Below, piece after piece: positions 1-10,765 of a stretch of 64,000 nt of DNA. Each line of letters begins with the position of its first letter. Positions within the stretch are counted from its first letter, which is position 1. The stretch is from Lepidostoma basale. Lineage: Eukaryota; Arthropoda; Insecta; Trichoptera; Lepidostomatidae. A program made the position numbers and the translations under genes. The stretch is from assembly GCA_022606425.2 (NCBI GenBank), contig JAHDVF020000527.1:620001-684000 (forward strand). Reading direction: 5' to 3'. The notes under the pieces are model-generated. The model saw nothing but the letters and a program-made list of their open reading frames with translations. It made no database searches and had not been told where the DNA came from.

Positions 1-212
1 TAAACTGTTAAATTAAATAACTTTGTATTTTGTATCACAATTGTATTTTATTTTACGCGACAACTGTTTCATCAACCTATGTTGACATCATCAGGTGTTA
101 CAATAATAGTATTGTAACACCTGATGATGTCAACATAGATTGACGAAACAGCTGTCACGTAAAATAAAATACAATTGTGATACAAAAACAAAGTTTACTC
201 ATTAACAGTTTA
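1..212. repeat. Inverted repeat with two head-to-head hammerhead-like cores (ACAGCTGT family)
   Basis: Both arms of this roughly 212-base inverted repeat (outer ends AAACTGTTAA and TTAACAGTTT) carry the same motif, at 57-94 on minus and 121-159 on plus. The plus copy reads CTGATGA, an extra T, GTCAAC, loop ATAG, ATTGAC, GAA, the 8-base palindrome ACAGCTGT, then C. This is the order of a type I hammerhead core: CUGAUGA, stem II, GAA, stem III, cleavage base. Outside the core, ACAC can pair imperfectly with ACGT after the C, and further out TTGTA with TACAA, giving a possible interrupted stem I. Activity is inferred only. Confidence 0.6.
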
Positions 213-245
213 AAATTTGTTTTGTATATTTTTATGATAATCACA

Positions 246-280
246 CTGATGAAGGGTTTCTGTGTCTCGAAACATGTATG
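246..280 (+). repeat. Hammerhead-like core, ACATGT family
   Basis: CTGATGA, an extra A, a weak GGG-to-CTC stem with a long loop, then GAA, the palindrome ACATGT and A. It is a different family from the neighbouring inverted repeat at 1-212 but has the same order of parts. The stem II pairing is poor, so this copy may be decayed. Confidence 0.4.
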
Positions 281-405
281 CAGTTTAATTTAATTTTTGA
301 AACAAATAAAGTGTTGTTACAAAGAAAATACATAGTTAAAAATTATTTTCTTTATAATGTTACTATTACTTTTTAGTTTTCACGAATAATTCTTATTAAA
401 CTTAG

Positions 406-462
406 TAACCAACACGCCGTCTTTCCGAGGAGGTAGGCAGATAAAATGGACCGTATTCTCAT
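406..462 (-). mobile_element. LINE-1 3' end stub
   Basis: Only the last coding bases and tail of LINE-1 remain: AACACGCCGTCTTTCC followed by GTAGGCAG on the plus strand is the complement of the conserved end that encodes YP.G..A in longer copies. Confidence 0.55.
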
Positions 463-589
463 TGTTTTCTTCTAAATTTAATCAACGTTTGTAAAGCATG
501 TCTGAAGTTTTTAAATTGAATGGAAATCTGACTGATATTTATATGTTTGAGTGCTAAATGCAGATATAAAAAATGAACACAATACGAAT

Positions 590-792
590 AAATATGTTAT
601 GAACAAAATAATGAGAGGTTATTTTAGACGGTTTAGACACATGGAAAATATGGTAAAGGGATCGTAGAAATAGACATGCGTGCATGACACGATGTATGAA
701 TATGTTGAGAAGTCGAGAGAAGTATGTCAGGAAATATCAGTACGGCGGTTTATCCATTCCGCCGACACTTTCGGGAAAAGCGGCATGATGGC
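590..792 (+). mobile_element. LINE-1 fragment, internally deleted
   Basis: A 5'-truncated copy of the LINE-1 ORF C-terminus. It goes from the GRFRHMEN-like segment straight to RNRHACMTRCMN, so the GRPRKTWHDQIN block found in longer copies is deleted. It ends with the CCGACACTTTCGGG and GGCATGATGG tail, which is degenerate. Confidence 0.6.
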
Positions 793-1117
793 TAGATTTT
801 TTTGCAAGTAAATTTATTGATCATTTACCAAGTATTGTGCTCCCAAATGAGGTTACCTGTTCTAGGGAGGCATTTAATATTAATAGAAAATACGGAATTA
901 GGGAAACAAATTAGAACAAAACCAATTTTAACGTGCGTTAATTTAACATTAATTGTCTTGTGTGATATATATTATATAACAATATTATAATATTATAATT
1001 TACTAATTATTATAGGATTCTACGTAGGTACCTTTAAATATTGTCTCTGAGGGAACATGTTTTTTTATTTGTCTATTGTCATTTCTTGTGGGTCGTTTAA
1101 ATTTTTGTTGATTAAAG

Positions 1118-1520
1118 TAGAATAAATGCAGTTGAAATGAGATCTCTTAAAATAATGCATAGAAAATCCATGTATTATATTATAGAGGGTTGCATAAAAA
1201 TATAAGAAGTGAAAATATATCTAAGAATATTAATAAGGTTTGGACACATGGAAAGAATGAATTAAGAATGAATGATAAAAAAGTACAAACTAACGATGTA
1301 AATGGAACTAGAAAAAGAGGAAGGCCAAGCAAAATGTGGCACGATGAAATAAATCAAATATTGAATTTCGGCCACGTGGGGAGTCGGAGAAATCGAAGTG
1401 CGTGCATGACACCATGTATGAATGTTGAAGAAACTATAGAAGTATGTCAGAAAAGACAAGTATGGCAGTCCATTATTTCCGCCTACCCCTTCGGCGAGAC
1501 GGCGTAATGGTTAATTAGTT
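1118..1520 (+). mobile_element. LINE-1 C-terminal fragment
   Basis: Encodes a decayed version of the LINE-1 endonuclease/reverse-transcriptase C-terminus: KRGRPSKMWHDEINQIL, then RNRSACMTPCMNVEE and AYPFGETA at 1496-1504. It is 5'-truncated and carries substitutions relative to other copies. The tail GGTTAATTAGTTAG follows at 1509. It is a relic with no independent function. Confidence 0.75.
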
Positions 1521-2103
1521 AGATAGTACGGTTTTGGTCCGAGATTATTATTTTTGTGCGACTTGTGTTTATCAAGTGATACAATTAATTAAAATTTAGA
1601 ATAACTGTCACAGTTCCTATAAAATATTCTCCCATTGACTGCAGTCGACAAATAAACAACTGACCCCGTATTCTGTCAAATGGCGTGGCCCGTAGTATCT
1701 CAACTGGGGGCGAGGAGGAATGTGGGGTGACGGCAGGTGGAGCGCCCCCAAACCCGCTTTCACCCCGCCCCACTCCTACCCCCAGAGGTGCCGAGGTAGG
1801 AGGGTAGTACACGCTGAAACCAGACCCCTGAAAGATCAATAACGCGAGGGAACATGCGTCGAAACGCACTTTCAGTGGTGTGGCATTCGTTTTTTGTGTG
1901 AATTAATTTTATAAAGCATATCAGCCATAATCAATATAAAAGCTCGATATATCTTCTAAATTATTGAAGTAGCTTCTTTTCATTCGCAACGCACGTCATA
2001 TAAAGATATTCAATTTATTCTATCATGATGTAAATGTTGATCGATTGCGTCAGATGCAGCCCTGATAATAAAAATATAAAAACGTTTATTTTTAAACTAA
2101 CTA

Positions 2104-2690
2104 ACTAATCATCAACTCTCTGAATGGACTGACACACTTTTCTTTCCTGACATATTTCCCTCGCTTCCTCAACATTCATACATCGTATCATGCACGCGTG
2201 TCGATTTCTCTGACTCCTCGCGCGGCTCTATGCTTTGCTTTCATACATAAGGGTCGGTACAAGAACACTATTGTGCACTGCAATCTTAGCTTTTTTGGAT
2301 AGGTTTTTGTTTGCGATGACATATTTAAATGCACCATTTACTTTGTTGCCTGCCCCAACCCTTTTTTCAATATGCCTCTCCACTCCCCCATCTTTTGTAA
2401 ACATACTTCCCAAATACACGAACTCATCTACTTGCTAAAATTTTCCACCATTCTCGCTAATGTTGCAGACTGTCATGATTTATTCTCTTTCAAAAATCAT
2501 AACCTTGGACTAATTCACATTCATCATCAGATCATTTCGCATGCAAACCTCATACATACTATTCACCAGGACTTGTAGTTCATGCTCGTTGTCTTTTACT
2601 ACCCTTACAGTATTTGCTTACCAACTTGTAAAGACTTGTCTCCGACAATTCTAAACCAAATTAGGTATACCCACACCCTCTGCTTTAAAA
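2104..2690 (-). mobile_element. LINE-1 fragment including end of the reverse transcriptase domain
   Basis: The minus strand reads DEFVYLGSMFTKDG, then VERHIEKRVGAG and LVPTLMYESKA (2228-2430), the region just after the reverse-transcriptase palm. It then jumps directly to RNRHACMIRCMNVEE near 2140-2210. Compared with the copy at 36106-36635 about 90 codons are deleted at 2225. Stops and frameshifts are present above 2440. Confidence 0.75.
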
Positions 2691-2759
2691 AAAATGCTTA
2701 TTTACGCCTAAACAATAAGTTGATTGTTTGTTTATTTGTAATAGAAAGATTGACTAAAT

Positions 2760-3412
2760 GTTAATTAACAAAAAAAAATATTTTCGAAGTATTTGATTAT
2801 TATTATGATATCAACTAACGTCCCCTTTTTGTATCTGGAGCTGCTACCACCCCCGTAGAAGGCTCCAGTACCCACTGTAGGGTGGTATCGTCTATGGCCT
2901 ATTGAGAACCTATTCTGTAGACTATCCGTCTTTACATATTATATATGACCAATCCAGCACAAGCGTCTGGCCCTTACGGCACTTGTTATAAGGAGCTATG
3001 TACTTGGTTATTGTGCATATCTCCTATTGCTCTTATGTCTACAAGTTCCCAAGGCAACCCGTTGTGTGGGTACCGTTAGGATTCTGTTTATAGATCAAGA
3101 CTTTTGTTACTCTTTAAGTCTTATGCACTATAACTTCGAGACAATTAGTAGTTTGATGATGGTGATAGTTTTTATGTACACGAGGTAGGATATTATGAAC
3201 TCCTTCAAGAAAGCTCCTGTTTAATGCTGTTACTTTTTATCTTGGTCTTTATATTTCTATAGATCTTGCGATCTGCTCAGACAAGATATCAAATGTGATA
3301 CGCACGCTTAAATATTTTTCTGACTTTAAACATGTCTGCCATTTAATAGTTGAGAAGTTTTGTTTACTTATATTTTAAATAGTCCATTGTTTTGGCCTAT
3401 GATACTTTAACA
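2760..3412. other. No recognisable gene or element
   Basis: AT-rich DNA with a moderately GC-richer part at 2820-3080 (TGGAGCTGCTACCACC and GGCTCCAGTACCCACT). No ORF with recognisable similarity. The segment 3380-3420, containing TTGTTTTGGCCTATGATAC, recurs in inverse form near 11812, 26696 and 54987, so at least that edge belongs to a dispersed repeat. Confidence 0.4.
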
Positions 3413-3625
3413 TTATAAACTGTTAAATAAAATAAAAACATTATTAATGTATCACAATTGTGTTTTTATTTTACGCGACAGCTATTTCGTCAACCTATGT
3501 TGACATCATCAGGTGTTACAATAATATATCAAATGTCAAATTTTCGTGATTTTTCGAACCTTAATGAATATTTTCTCCTATGTCAATTTGAATAATTTCT
3601 TTGATATAATTTTGAATTTGTTTCT
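3413..3625 (-). repeat. Half of a hammerhead-like inverted repeat (ACAGCTGT family)
   Basis: The left arm has the minus-strand core at 3475-3512 (CTGATGA, T, GTCAAC, ATAG, GTTGAC, GAA, then AATAGCTGT, where the palindrome has decayed). It runs inward through ATATATCAAATG and TTTTCGTGATTTTTCG, which are also found at 11332, 15696 and 25590. The right arm is lost at about 3625, where another repeat starts. Confidence 0.55.
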
Positions 3626-3639
3626 TGAACAATCATGTA

Positions 3640-3810
3640 AAACTGTCTAAAAGAATGAAAACGTTTGTTTTCTAGAAGTTTTATTATAGTTGATGGGGAT
3701 AACATGTTTCGCTGTTCTAATGCATTATCAAATGTTGACAGGAAACAAACATTTTCATTCGTATAAATTACTATGTAAAGTTCTATATTTTTAATCTCAC
3801 TCATTAAATC
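3640..3810. repeat. Decayed hammerhead-like inverted repeat (TTGATAATGC family)
   Basis: Arms begin AATGAAAACGTTTGTTTTC and end with its approximate complement near 3745-3765. The left arm carries a minus-strand core at 3702-3731: TTTGATAATGC, a hairpin, GCGAAACATGTT. The right-arm core is lost. Confidence 0.4.
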
Positions 3811-4029
3811 TTAATTAATTTAAGGAAGACCCAATAATTTTCCTTATTATTTTATTCGGAGTTTTACATTTCATTCAGTCATACAACTTTATTATAATCA
3901 TCTTACGAATTCTCGTGAAAACACGGTGCTGCGAAATTCCAGCAGTTCTTAAAATAGGTAATTAATAGTCATCCCACTTTCATTCAAGGTTCGCTAACAA
4001 AAGTTCTGTTTAACGTAAATTCGTGGAAA

Positions 4030-4150
4030 TCTAGTACGACACTGTAGTGACTACGCGCGTCGTCTGCGCTACGTGGCCACACGGCGTATCGGGCTACACT
4101 CGTAGCGACGTAGAGGGCTGGGACCGTAGCGCGGCAGACATCCCCTTTGC
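4030..4150. other. GC-rich patch in AT-rich flank
   Basis: A sharply GC-rich segment rich in CGTAGCG-type words (GTAGCGACGTAG, CCGTAGCGCGG). Similar words occur at 42590-42640 and 45170-45345, so this is more likely an internal part of a dispersed DNA element than unique regulatory DNA. No ORF is recognised. The surrounding 3810-4640 is AT-rich without any feature I can name. Confidence 0.35.
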
Positions 4151-4640
4151 GTGTTCACAGCTCACGCAACACGATTAAGTAAATATTTTATCCCATTTTT
4201 TTTTAAACATATTTACAAAATAAAATGGTATGGAATATTGTACGAAAGTTGTATTTTTCCTATGATTCAATTTTTGTTATAAAAATTCAAATATTTAATA
4301 CGTTTAAGGCACTATATAAAATTGTGATTTTTTTTCGTTTAACATGTATCTTATTTTAATGGTTAAAATCACATAAACGGACCCTTTTGTTACTGGATTG
4401 AAAATCGAATATTGTAAAATTGAATTGAAATAAAAACCACTTAAATTCTTCGAATAAATAAAAATACTTAAAGTTGTTTGGTCTCATAAATAAATTTTGG
4501 GTGTTCATAAATATAAATATTATATTGAATTTTGGTAAAATAAATAATATGTTATTAGCCAAGATCAAAATGACCTATTGATTAAAAGAGTACATTATTA
4601 TCATTTTAACTAGAATAAACAAAACATCACTCCACAGTCT

Positions 4641-4875
4641 CTCCACATAGGTCAGACCGAATATACTGAGATGGGCCGGTCACGATGCCGTCATCACGAA
4701 TCCTAAAAATGATGCTGAAGTGGCACGCAGGTGGTAGAAGACCAATTGGACGACGAAGTTGGGAGAGATGGAGCGAAATTATTAGGAGTGTCAGATTGGA
4801 GGGTCGAAGCGGAGGACAGGAGGAGTTGGAGGCAAAGAATACTGGAGGCTAAGGCTCGGTATGGGCTTTAGGGCC
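4641..4875 (+). mobile_element. LINE-5 C-terminal fragment
   Basis: TATACTGAGATGGGCCGG encodes LRWAG, and GACGAAGTTGGGAGAGATGG then GGAGGACAGGAGGAGTTGG recur in the better copy at 15885-16150 and in reverse at 11572-11710. It is the 3' end of a non-LTR element ORF with small deletions and broken frames. Confidence 0.6.
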
Positions 4876-4984
4876 ACCAAAAAGAAAAAGAAACAAGACA
4901 ACGGTGGTTCTATGATACTACAATTTTTAAAATAATATATAGACCAAATATAGACTAGTAGAATGAAGACGGAGAAGAAGTAGA

Positions 4985-5125
4985 CGGAGACTCTTCCAAC
5001 ATGATGGTTGGATAATATCAAGAAAATTGTTGGTGACTGGATGCTAAAGGCGCAAGATAGAAGTGTGTGGAGTAGTATGGGGAATGTTTATGTCCAGCAC
5101 TGGACGACATCGGCAGTGTGTGTAA
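4985..5125 (+). mobile_element. LINE-3 terminal fragment
   Basis: Encodes KAQDRSVWSSMGNVYVQHW, the extreme C-terminus of the LINE-3 (RTE-like) reverse-transcriptase ORF in which QDR.W...G..YVQQW is typical. Upstream sequence is not preserved. Confidence 0.65.
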
Positions 5126-5699
5126 GTAAATATTTCAGAGATATGACACACACCGGTAAAGTATGTTTTTGTAAAACAAATGCATTGACATAGGCTAGGT
5201 AATTCTAAATGAGGTATCACTCGTTGTTGACACTTTAAACATACTGTTATTAAGTGAGTGGATAGTTATGATCACTCTATAAGTCCTAGTTATTTTGTAA
5301 ATCAAATCACACTGAATTTAACTACATTTGATGAGATGAACATACAGTATTAACTTTTGATTAAAATATTTGGTTTCATAAAATTTTGTTATGTTATTTG
5401 AACCAAGGATTACGCTATTATTTTAAAGTGTTTATGTATACATATTTTTTTGCTAAAATTACAAAATAAAATATTTAATGGTAGTGACATGGTTCACTTA
5501 GCAAAAGCATTATCAAAATCACATTTCATTCAAAAAACATGTTGTTCGATATCTTCGATAAATTTAAGGCGTTGGAATAATTAAGTTTTGTTGATAATTC
5601 AAAACATTATTCGTATTTCTCCAACTATTGAGTTTATTTATCTCGATATTTTTAAAAGATGTAATTAGAATGATGCAAATTTTTATATTTTATTATATG

Positions 5700-5909
5700 T
5701 ATATAATAATAAACGCGATTTTTTAATGGTTTTACTTGATTTAATTCATGTAATTACTTATATAAATAGTAGTTACAAATTTGTTTCGCCTTGCGAGGGC
5801 ATTTTCAAACTGAATAGTTCAGAAACATATTTGTAACTACTATTTATATAAGTAATCATATGAATTAAATCAAGTAAAACCATTAAAAAATCGCGTTTAT
5901 TATTATATA
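5700..5909. repeat. Long inverted repeat with hammerhead-like core (ACAAATTTGT palindrome)
   Basis: Arms of about 80 bases match closely (outer ends AATAATAAACGCGA and TCGCGTTTATTATT). The left arm carries a minus-strand core at 5775-5811: TTTGAAAAT, GCC, loop, GGC, GAA, palindrome ACAAATTTGT, A. The right arm has GAAACATATTTGT but lost stem II. A single-arm relative is at 37391-37427. Confidence 0.55.
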
Positions 5910-5975
5910 CAATAATTATAATGGAGTTTTACAAAACAAAAACCCCAACCATCAATTGTATTATATGTTTTTCTC

Positions 5976-6011
5976 CCGATGATGACGGTTCAATATCAAC
6001 GAAACATGTTG
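5976..6011 (+). repeat. Hammerhead-like core, degenerate
   Basis: CCGATGA, then a weak GTT-to-AAC hairpin, GAA, the palindrome-like ACATGT and T. It has the same 3' half as the ACATGT family, but the core base C-C-G departs from CTG. The following 6012-6670 is AT-rich without recognisable elements. Confidence 0.3.
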
Positions 6012-6671
6012 TGAAAAATAATCAAATGACAGTATTTTAATCCATCTCAATATTAAACAATTTAATAAATATACAATTTTTGAATAGAGCAACCCAAATC
6101 ATTAAGTAGATTATATTGACAATACATTAAATCACTTCAACAAAAGAAATAAATTACATTCTTTTCGCATTCGCCGAAAGTTTAACTATAAATCGCATTA
6201 TAAATTACAGCAACTATTCATAAAGAAGCCCCGAAACAGAAAGTAGAAAATTCCAGAAATATGCCCGCGCCCCAACCCTCCTCCATCTTGTACAATAAAT
6301 ATATGGCTACCCTCATTGTTTAGTTTCCACTTTTATATTCGGTTCATTTTTCTGGCATAAATTTACGAGGAGGAAAATATATTTTCCAACCCCTATAAAA
6401 TAAGTTTTCTTATTTTAGCGCGAGGAGGGCGATTTTATATAATACAAGGGGCTATAAACTTGATGTAGTTTTTTATATATATTTTTATTGTATATACCGC
6501 AAGCTCCGTCTGCAGACTTGTACCTAAGAGTAGTTTATATTGGGATACGGTGGAAAATTGCAATGTGAGCTTTATTATTAAAGAATAAAAGTGTTTAAAA
6601 AATATAATTTCGCTAATATAAAGTACGTTATGCATGTACATAGTAATATTATTATATTACGAGAATGAATT

Positions 6672-7095
6672 GTTATATTATATTCTTTAAAGCACCCACT
6701 TCTTATAAATTTTAAATTTTTGTCAGGGCATCTGCCAAATTATCGGTTTTCTAAAACTAACTAACTGACTAACCATCATAGATCACGGGATATTTGATGT
6801 GTAATAGTAATGCCAGACGAAACATACATAATAAAGTAATAGAATATAATAAAATAATATAATAATAATATTATTATATTACGAGCAAAAATTGTTTTAA
6901 TATATTCTTTTAAGCACCCACTTCTTATAATATTAAAATAAACATTCGTCAGTTAGAATTTTTGTCAGGGCATCTGTCAAATTATTGGTTTTCAAAAACT
7001 AACTAACTGACTAACTATCATAGATCACGGAAAATTTGATGTATAATTGTCATGCCAGACGAAACATACATAATAAAGTAATAGAATATTCGACT
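6672..7095. repeat. Tandem pair of a roughly 190-base repeat
   Basis: Two direct copies (6672-6850 and 6893-7090) share AAGCACCCACTTCTTATAA, TTTTTGTCAGGGCATCTG, CTAACTAACTGACTAAC and CCAGACGAAACATACATAAT. Each ends in GTC, loop, GAC, GAAACATACAT, again reminiscent of stem II plus GAAAC. They differ at several positions, so the duplication is not recent. Confidence 0.6.
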
Positions 7096-7133
7096 TGTAT
7101 TGTAGAATCAAAACTGTCAAGTTGTCTACCGTT

Positions 7134-7385
7134 TTCTAACTAACTAACCATCACGCCGTCTCCCCAAAGATGTGGGCAGAAATAATGGACCGTCACACTA
7201 CTTTTTCCTGACATACTTCTCTCGCTTTCTTAACATTCATTCACCCATACGTCGTGTCATGCATGCGATTTCTGTGGCCAACATTGTATATTTGATTAAC
7301 TTGATTGTGCCTCGTTTTCATCGGTCTTTCTATAGTTCTTGTTCCGTTTACATCGTTAACATATACTTTGGTTTTTCTATGAAAT
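7134..7385 (-). mobile_element. LINE-1 C-terminal fragment
   Basis: The complement of CTAACTAACTAACCATCACG is the GTTA-type LINE-1 tail plus the final codons. Inward are the AGGAAAAAGTAGTGTGACGG and CATGCATGACACGACG blocks equivalent to other copies. The frame is broken by deletions. Confidence 0.7.
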
Positions 7386-7504
7386 AATTTTAATTATAAC
7401 AATATTGTACTACCAAGTTTAATAATTTGTTATTTAATGTGTGCAAGTTACATGTTATTTCAAACAAATCCTTTTTATATTAATTTGTATTCCTTCGTCT
7501 CTGG

Positions 7505-7935
7505 TTTCAATCCTGGGATTGGCTTGCAGCAACTTTCTCTATTCTTCTCTTCCATTTTTAAAATCTACATATGATGAGCAGCGCACGTCCACCAACAGAT
7601 CCTCCAGGTATCCAGATCCTCCTGGGCGCCCCCATGAGTTTGTCTCCTCGGTTATACCCTCCATTATGGCATGCAAGAGGTCTTCTTGTCGTATTACATG
7701 GCCGATCCATCTTGCATGCCTTTCGGACAAGGTACTGAGCAGATGCCGTCCTATTTCGATTCTTTTGAGAACCTCCTCATTTGTGATGTGGTCTCTCCAG
7801 GAAATTCCTAATAGTCTTCTATAGGACCACATCTCAAAAGCCTCCGTTTATCTCTTTCAGATAGGCACAATGTCTCGCAGCCGTACATCAAGATACTCTA
7901 TACATAGGTCTTGATGAGGAGTATTTTCAGTTTTA
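7505..7935 (-). mobile_element. LINE-2 C-terminal fragment
   Basis: The minus strand encodes MWSYRRLLGISWRDHITNEE, LSERHARWIGHVIRQEDLLH and SGYLEDLLVDVRCSSY, the C-terminal region after the reverse transcriptase of an RTE-like element. A frameshift separates it from the upstream CLSERDK-like part near 7850. Related copies lie at 25765-26455 and 30655-31085. Confidence 0.75.
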
Positions 7936-8159
7936 GGTCTATGTTATTCTATTCTATTATTATAAATACAAAATCGTGATATTAATTATGTAAGTAAAGA
8001 CACAACATAAATGGCTGGATGTTAATTGCAAGAAATATTTCCTTTATATTTTATGATTCCAAAAATAGTTCAAAATAAACATCTTATGAATCGGTAACAA
8101 ATGTTATTCAACGAAATGTACCATTCAGAGTTTTATTTTCGCACTATTGTATAACGATT

Positions 8160-8545
8160 AAATCTACGTTGATTATTTTAGAACGAAGAGGCCTATTCAT
8201 GGTGGGAGGTAAACGACAGAAATAATCCGCCTCCCCTCCCGTGCTAATGTACACCAGCCTCCTCTATTAAGCTCTCCGCTGAAGTGACACAACTTTGCGT
8301 GCATGTAGAATGTTTCTCATTGCCTGCGGTGCTCTGGAGGAGCGCTAGGCACAAGAGCGCGGATGGAAAATGAAATAAAAAGATGAAAGCAACTCTTTAG
8401 CCGCTCGTCCCGCCAGATTCGCGGCCCTACGTGTTTGCACTCGCGTTTTAAAGGCTCTAATCAAACGCTTTGATCCCATCGGAAGCGATTTTCAAACAAT
8501 TGTTGCATTGGAAAAGAAATTGGAAAAATACACACGCGATCAAGT
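8160..8545. other. GC-richer, apparently single-copy island
   Basis: It contains CCTCCCCTCCCGTGCTAATG, GCCTGCGGTGCTCTGGAGGAG and CCGCTCGTCCCGCCAGATTCG. It is not repeated elsewhere in the window and has no plausible ORF. It is a candidate conserved non-coding or regulatory segment near a developmental gene, supported only by base composition and single-copy appearance. Confidence 0.3.
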
Positions 8546-8654
8546 AAACACACAACACTAGTGACGTAGGAGACATTTATTTTCCTTATTTGAATTTAAA
8601 TATTTTATAAGTTTAGTTTTTATATTAAATAATTGAATTTTGTAAGCAGAATTA

Positions 8655-9258
8655 TCTAAACTAAAAGCAACGAACTAACTGTCCATCCTGATATCTCTCT
8701 GAAGGATAGGTGGAAAAAAAGATGGCACGGAGTCAGCTCAGGTGTGATTTGGTGATATGGAGTCCCTACGTTAAGAGAGGGTTTAGGAATTTTTTTTTCA
8801 TCTTTATGTTTCGGATGGATATATTCGAAAGCATCAGCACAGACTGTCTTATCTTCCAACACGCAGAACCAACCTTCCTCTGGTGTTACCGGTGGAGAGA
8901 GCAGTCAAACTGCTGAAAAATCGCTTCGGATATCAACGTCTTTTATATTATATACTGCCATTGACTGTGATTGCTGGGAAAAGACTGCAGAGGACAGACC
9001 TAGGTGGAGAACAGCAGTACACAAAGGCATACAAGACTCTGAAATACAACGCAGAGACGAAGTCGCAGAGAGGAGGAGGAGGAGAAAGGAGATACCACTG
9101 GGAGACGGTGACGGCTCCATTACAAGCGCCTTCCCCTGCCCCAGATGTCCCAGAATATGTGGGTCCAGGATTGGGGTCTTCAGTCACATGCAGACCCACA
9201 ACCGGTAAGGACAGTCTTCCTCGGACACGAGGGACAGCCGATGATGATGATGATTAGT
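8655..9258 (+). mobile_element. Relics of LINE 3' ends
   Basis: The segment near 8880-8950 encodes PVERAVKLLKNRFG, related to the TGATT-tailed LINE-6 ends at 11056 and 18485 (PVGRAISLLNAVSSEID). The part 9060-9257 is a second non-LTR end: a Glu/Arg-rich region, then CPRCPRICGSRIGVFS-like coding in frame and a GATGATGATGATGATTAG close, a common way such ORFs end. Frames are disrupted. Confidence 0.5.
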
Positions 9259-9948
9259 GAATATACGCTCAGAAGACAAAGGCCTCATTTATATTATAAA
9301 TCATACATTAGTCTAAGAGATCTCTTTTATACTGCATTTATTCAATTTTCATCCTTGTTTTGTCAGTTATTCCATACATTAGTACTAAATTTTGAAAAGT
9401 AACCCCAGAGTAATGCAGACAAGTTAAGCAAACAAGAATTACACTCCCTCCGTATAAACATTGTACAAGCAAGAAATGTGTATGAATGAGTTCACGTAAT
9501 AAAGTGCGAGCATCATCAGGGTACTATATATAACGCGATAAATAGTCAAAACCCTTTTACAACGTTTTGTATTCATAAACGCCGCTAGACTCTTCCATTA
9601 TGTAGGATAAATATGAAAAACATCCCTGCCAGCACTCTGCCCTGAGTGGAGTGGTTCCGATGTAAACCCGAAGATTCATTACTTATACAAATTAACGGGG
9701 TGGTTTGAGGGTAGCGAGCGGCAAGGGTGGACGCTGAATCCACACATCGGGAGTACTTTTATGCAATTGCAAGTAGAAATGAAAGAGTACGTATATGTAT
9801 AGCCCCGATGAAGCATACAGAATAAAAATCTAATGATTTTACTGAAATCACTTGATAGAAGTTCATTTCATTTTAAATAGTAATGAAATAAAATATTTTT
9901 TTTAAGAACTACTTCAATTTTTGCCTTAATTTCGACAGTGACCGATTT

Positions 9949-9995
9949 CGACAGTCTGTAGATGCCAGCCAGCCTGGCAAAACCGGCCACTGTCG
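9949..9995 (+). ncRNA. Hammerhead-like motif with a complete stem I
   Basis: All three stems can be drawn. Stem I is CGACAGT (9949-9955) with ACTGTCG (9989-9995), 7 perfect pairs. The core is CTGTAGA (9956-9962) plus an extra T. Stem II is GCCAG (9964-9968) with CTGGC (9974-9978), 5 perfect pairs and a 5-base loop. Then come AAA in place of GAA, the near-palindrome ACCGGC, and C before stem I closes. The core departs from CTGATGA at three positions and G12 is A, so this copy is probably inactive. It is the clearest evidence in the window for the three-way architecture. Relatives are at 18797, 24588, 41132, 41190 and 50790. Confidence 0.5.
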
Positions 9996-10088
9996 AAATG
10001 AAGACAAAAGTGGAAGTATTTATTAATTTAGTATTCGATTATTAATATCTACGAAAATATTTTTCGTGTTGACTATTGACAGTTTTAA

Positions 10089-10305
10089 GGCAGAAACATA
10101 CTATTAACACGCGACGCTACCCGATGAAACGTGATGCGTGTTGAGCGAATCAAATTTTATTGTTTTTTATGAACGGAATCACACTACGAACACCCGACGC
10201 GACGCCATGCGCGCACACGCCACCCGATCCAGACGAGCTAGATCGACGTGTTGCCGGTGGTGGGAGTAAACACGCCACGTCGCGTGTTAATAGTATGTTT
10301 CTGCC
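10089..10305. mobile_element. 217-bp MITE flanked by TTAA
   Basis: Terminal inverted repeats of about 28 bases begin GGCAGAAACATACTATTAAC and are nearly identical at the two ends. TTAA lies immediately outside on both sides (10085-10088 and 10306-10309), the target site of piggyBac-type transposons. The interior is GC-rich with many CGCGAC/CGTCGC words and no ORF. Confidence 0.75.
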
Positions 10306-10446
10306 TTAAGTCTAGACATAAAAAAAATATTTTCACAACACTAAGTATAAAGAGAAAATAACATGAAATGGCAATATACAACGATTTATAGCAGGGTTAT
10401 TGTTAATATACTCTTTAAAATAATATATTTTTGAACATTTTGAATG

Positions 10447-10765
10447 TATACAAATACTTGTAGACAAATACTGAATTTTACCATTTGCGGGTAAATAATT
10501 TTATAATAAGGATTAATTGTATCTCAATAGAGATGAAGATGTAAATTGTTTTCTGCGAACAGAATATGGTGGTCGAGGCGCTTACAGGACTTATGATCTG
10601 TCATTGGTTGGGTTAAGCGATCGCTTTATGTTAACAACATTTCCCATTCTGCCCTTCTTACGACCACCACGTCTGACAAATTTTTGGAAGATGTACGAGT
10701 ATATATGCTGCAATGTTGAGAAACACTTCGCATTTTTTAGTTCAATCTACACTAGCGCCATGCAT
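10447..10765 (+). repeat. Dispersed repeat family R (best plus-strand copy)
   Basis: A repeat of about 320 bases starting TATACAAATACTTGTAGAC. It contains TTGTATCTCAATAGAGA, a segment that would read YGGRG.YRTYDLS, the palindrome-like AAGCGATCGCTT, and the end ACACTAGCGCCAT. Other copies are at 16838-17056, 39262-39530, 40240-40445 and 49330-49685. The same ORF is not preserved in all copies, so it is probably a non-autonomous element. Confidence 0.6.

Noticed and set aside
7172..7387. Small ORFs antisense to LINE ends (for example at 7172, 28119, 33958 and 41979)
   Set aside because: They are reverse-strand shadows of LINE C-termini.
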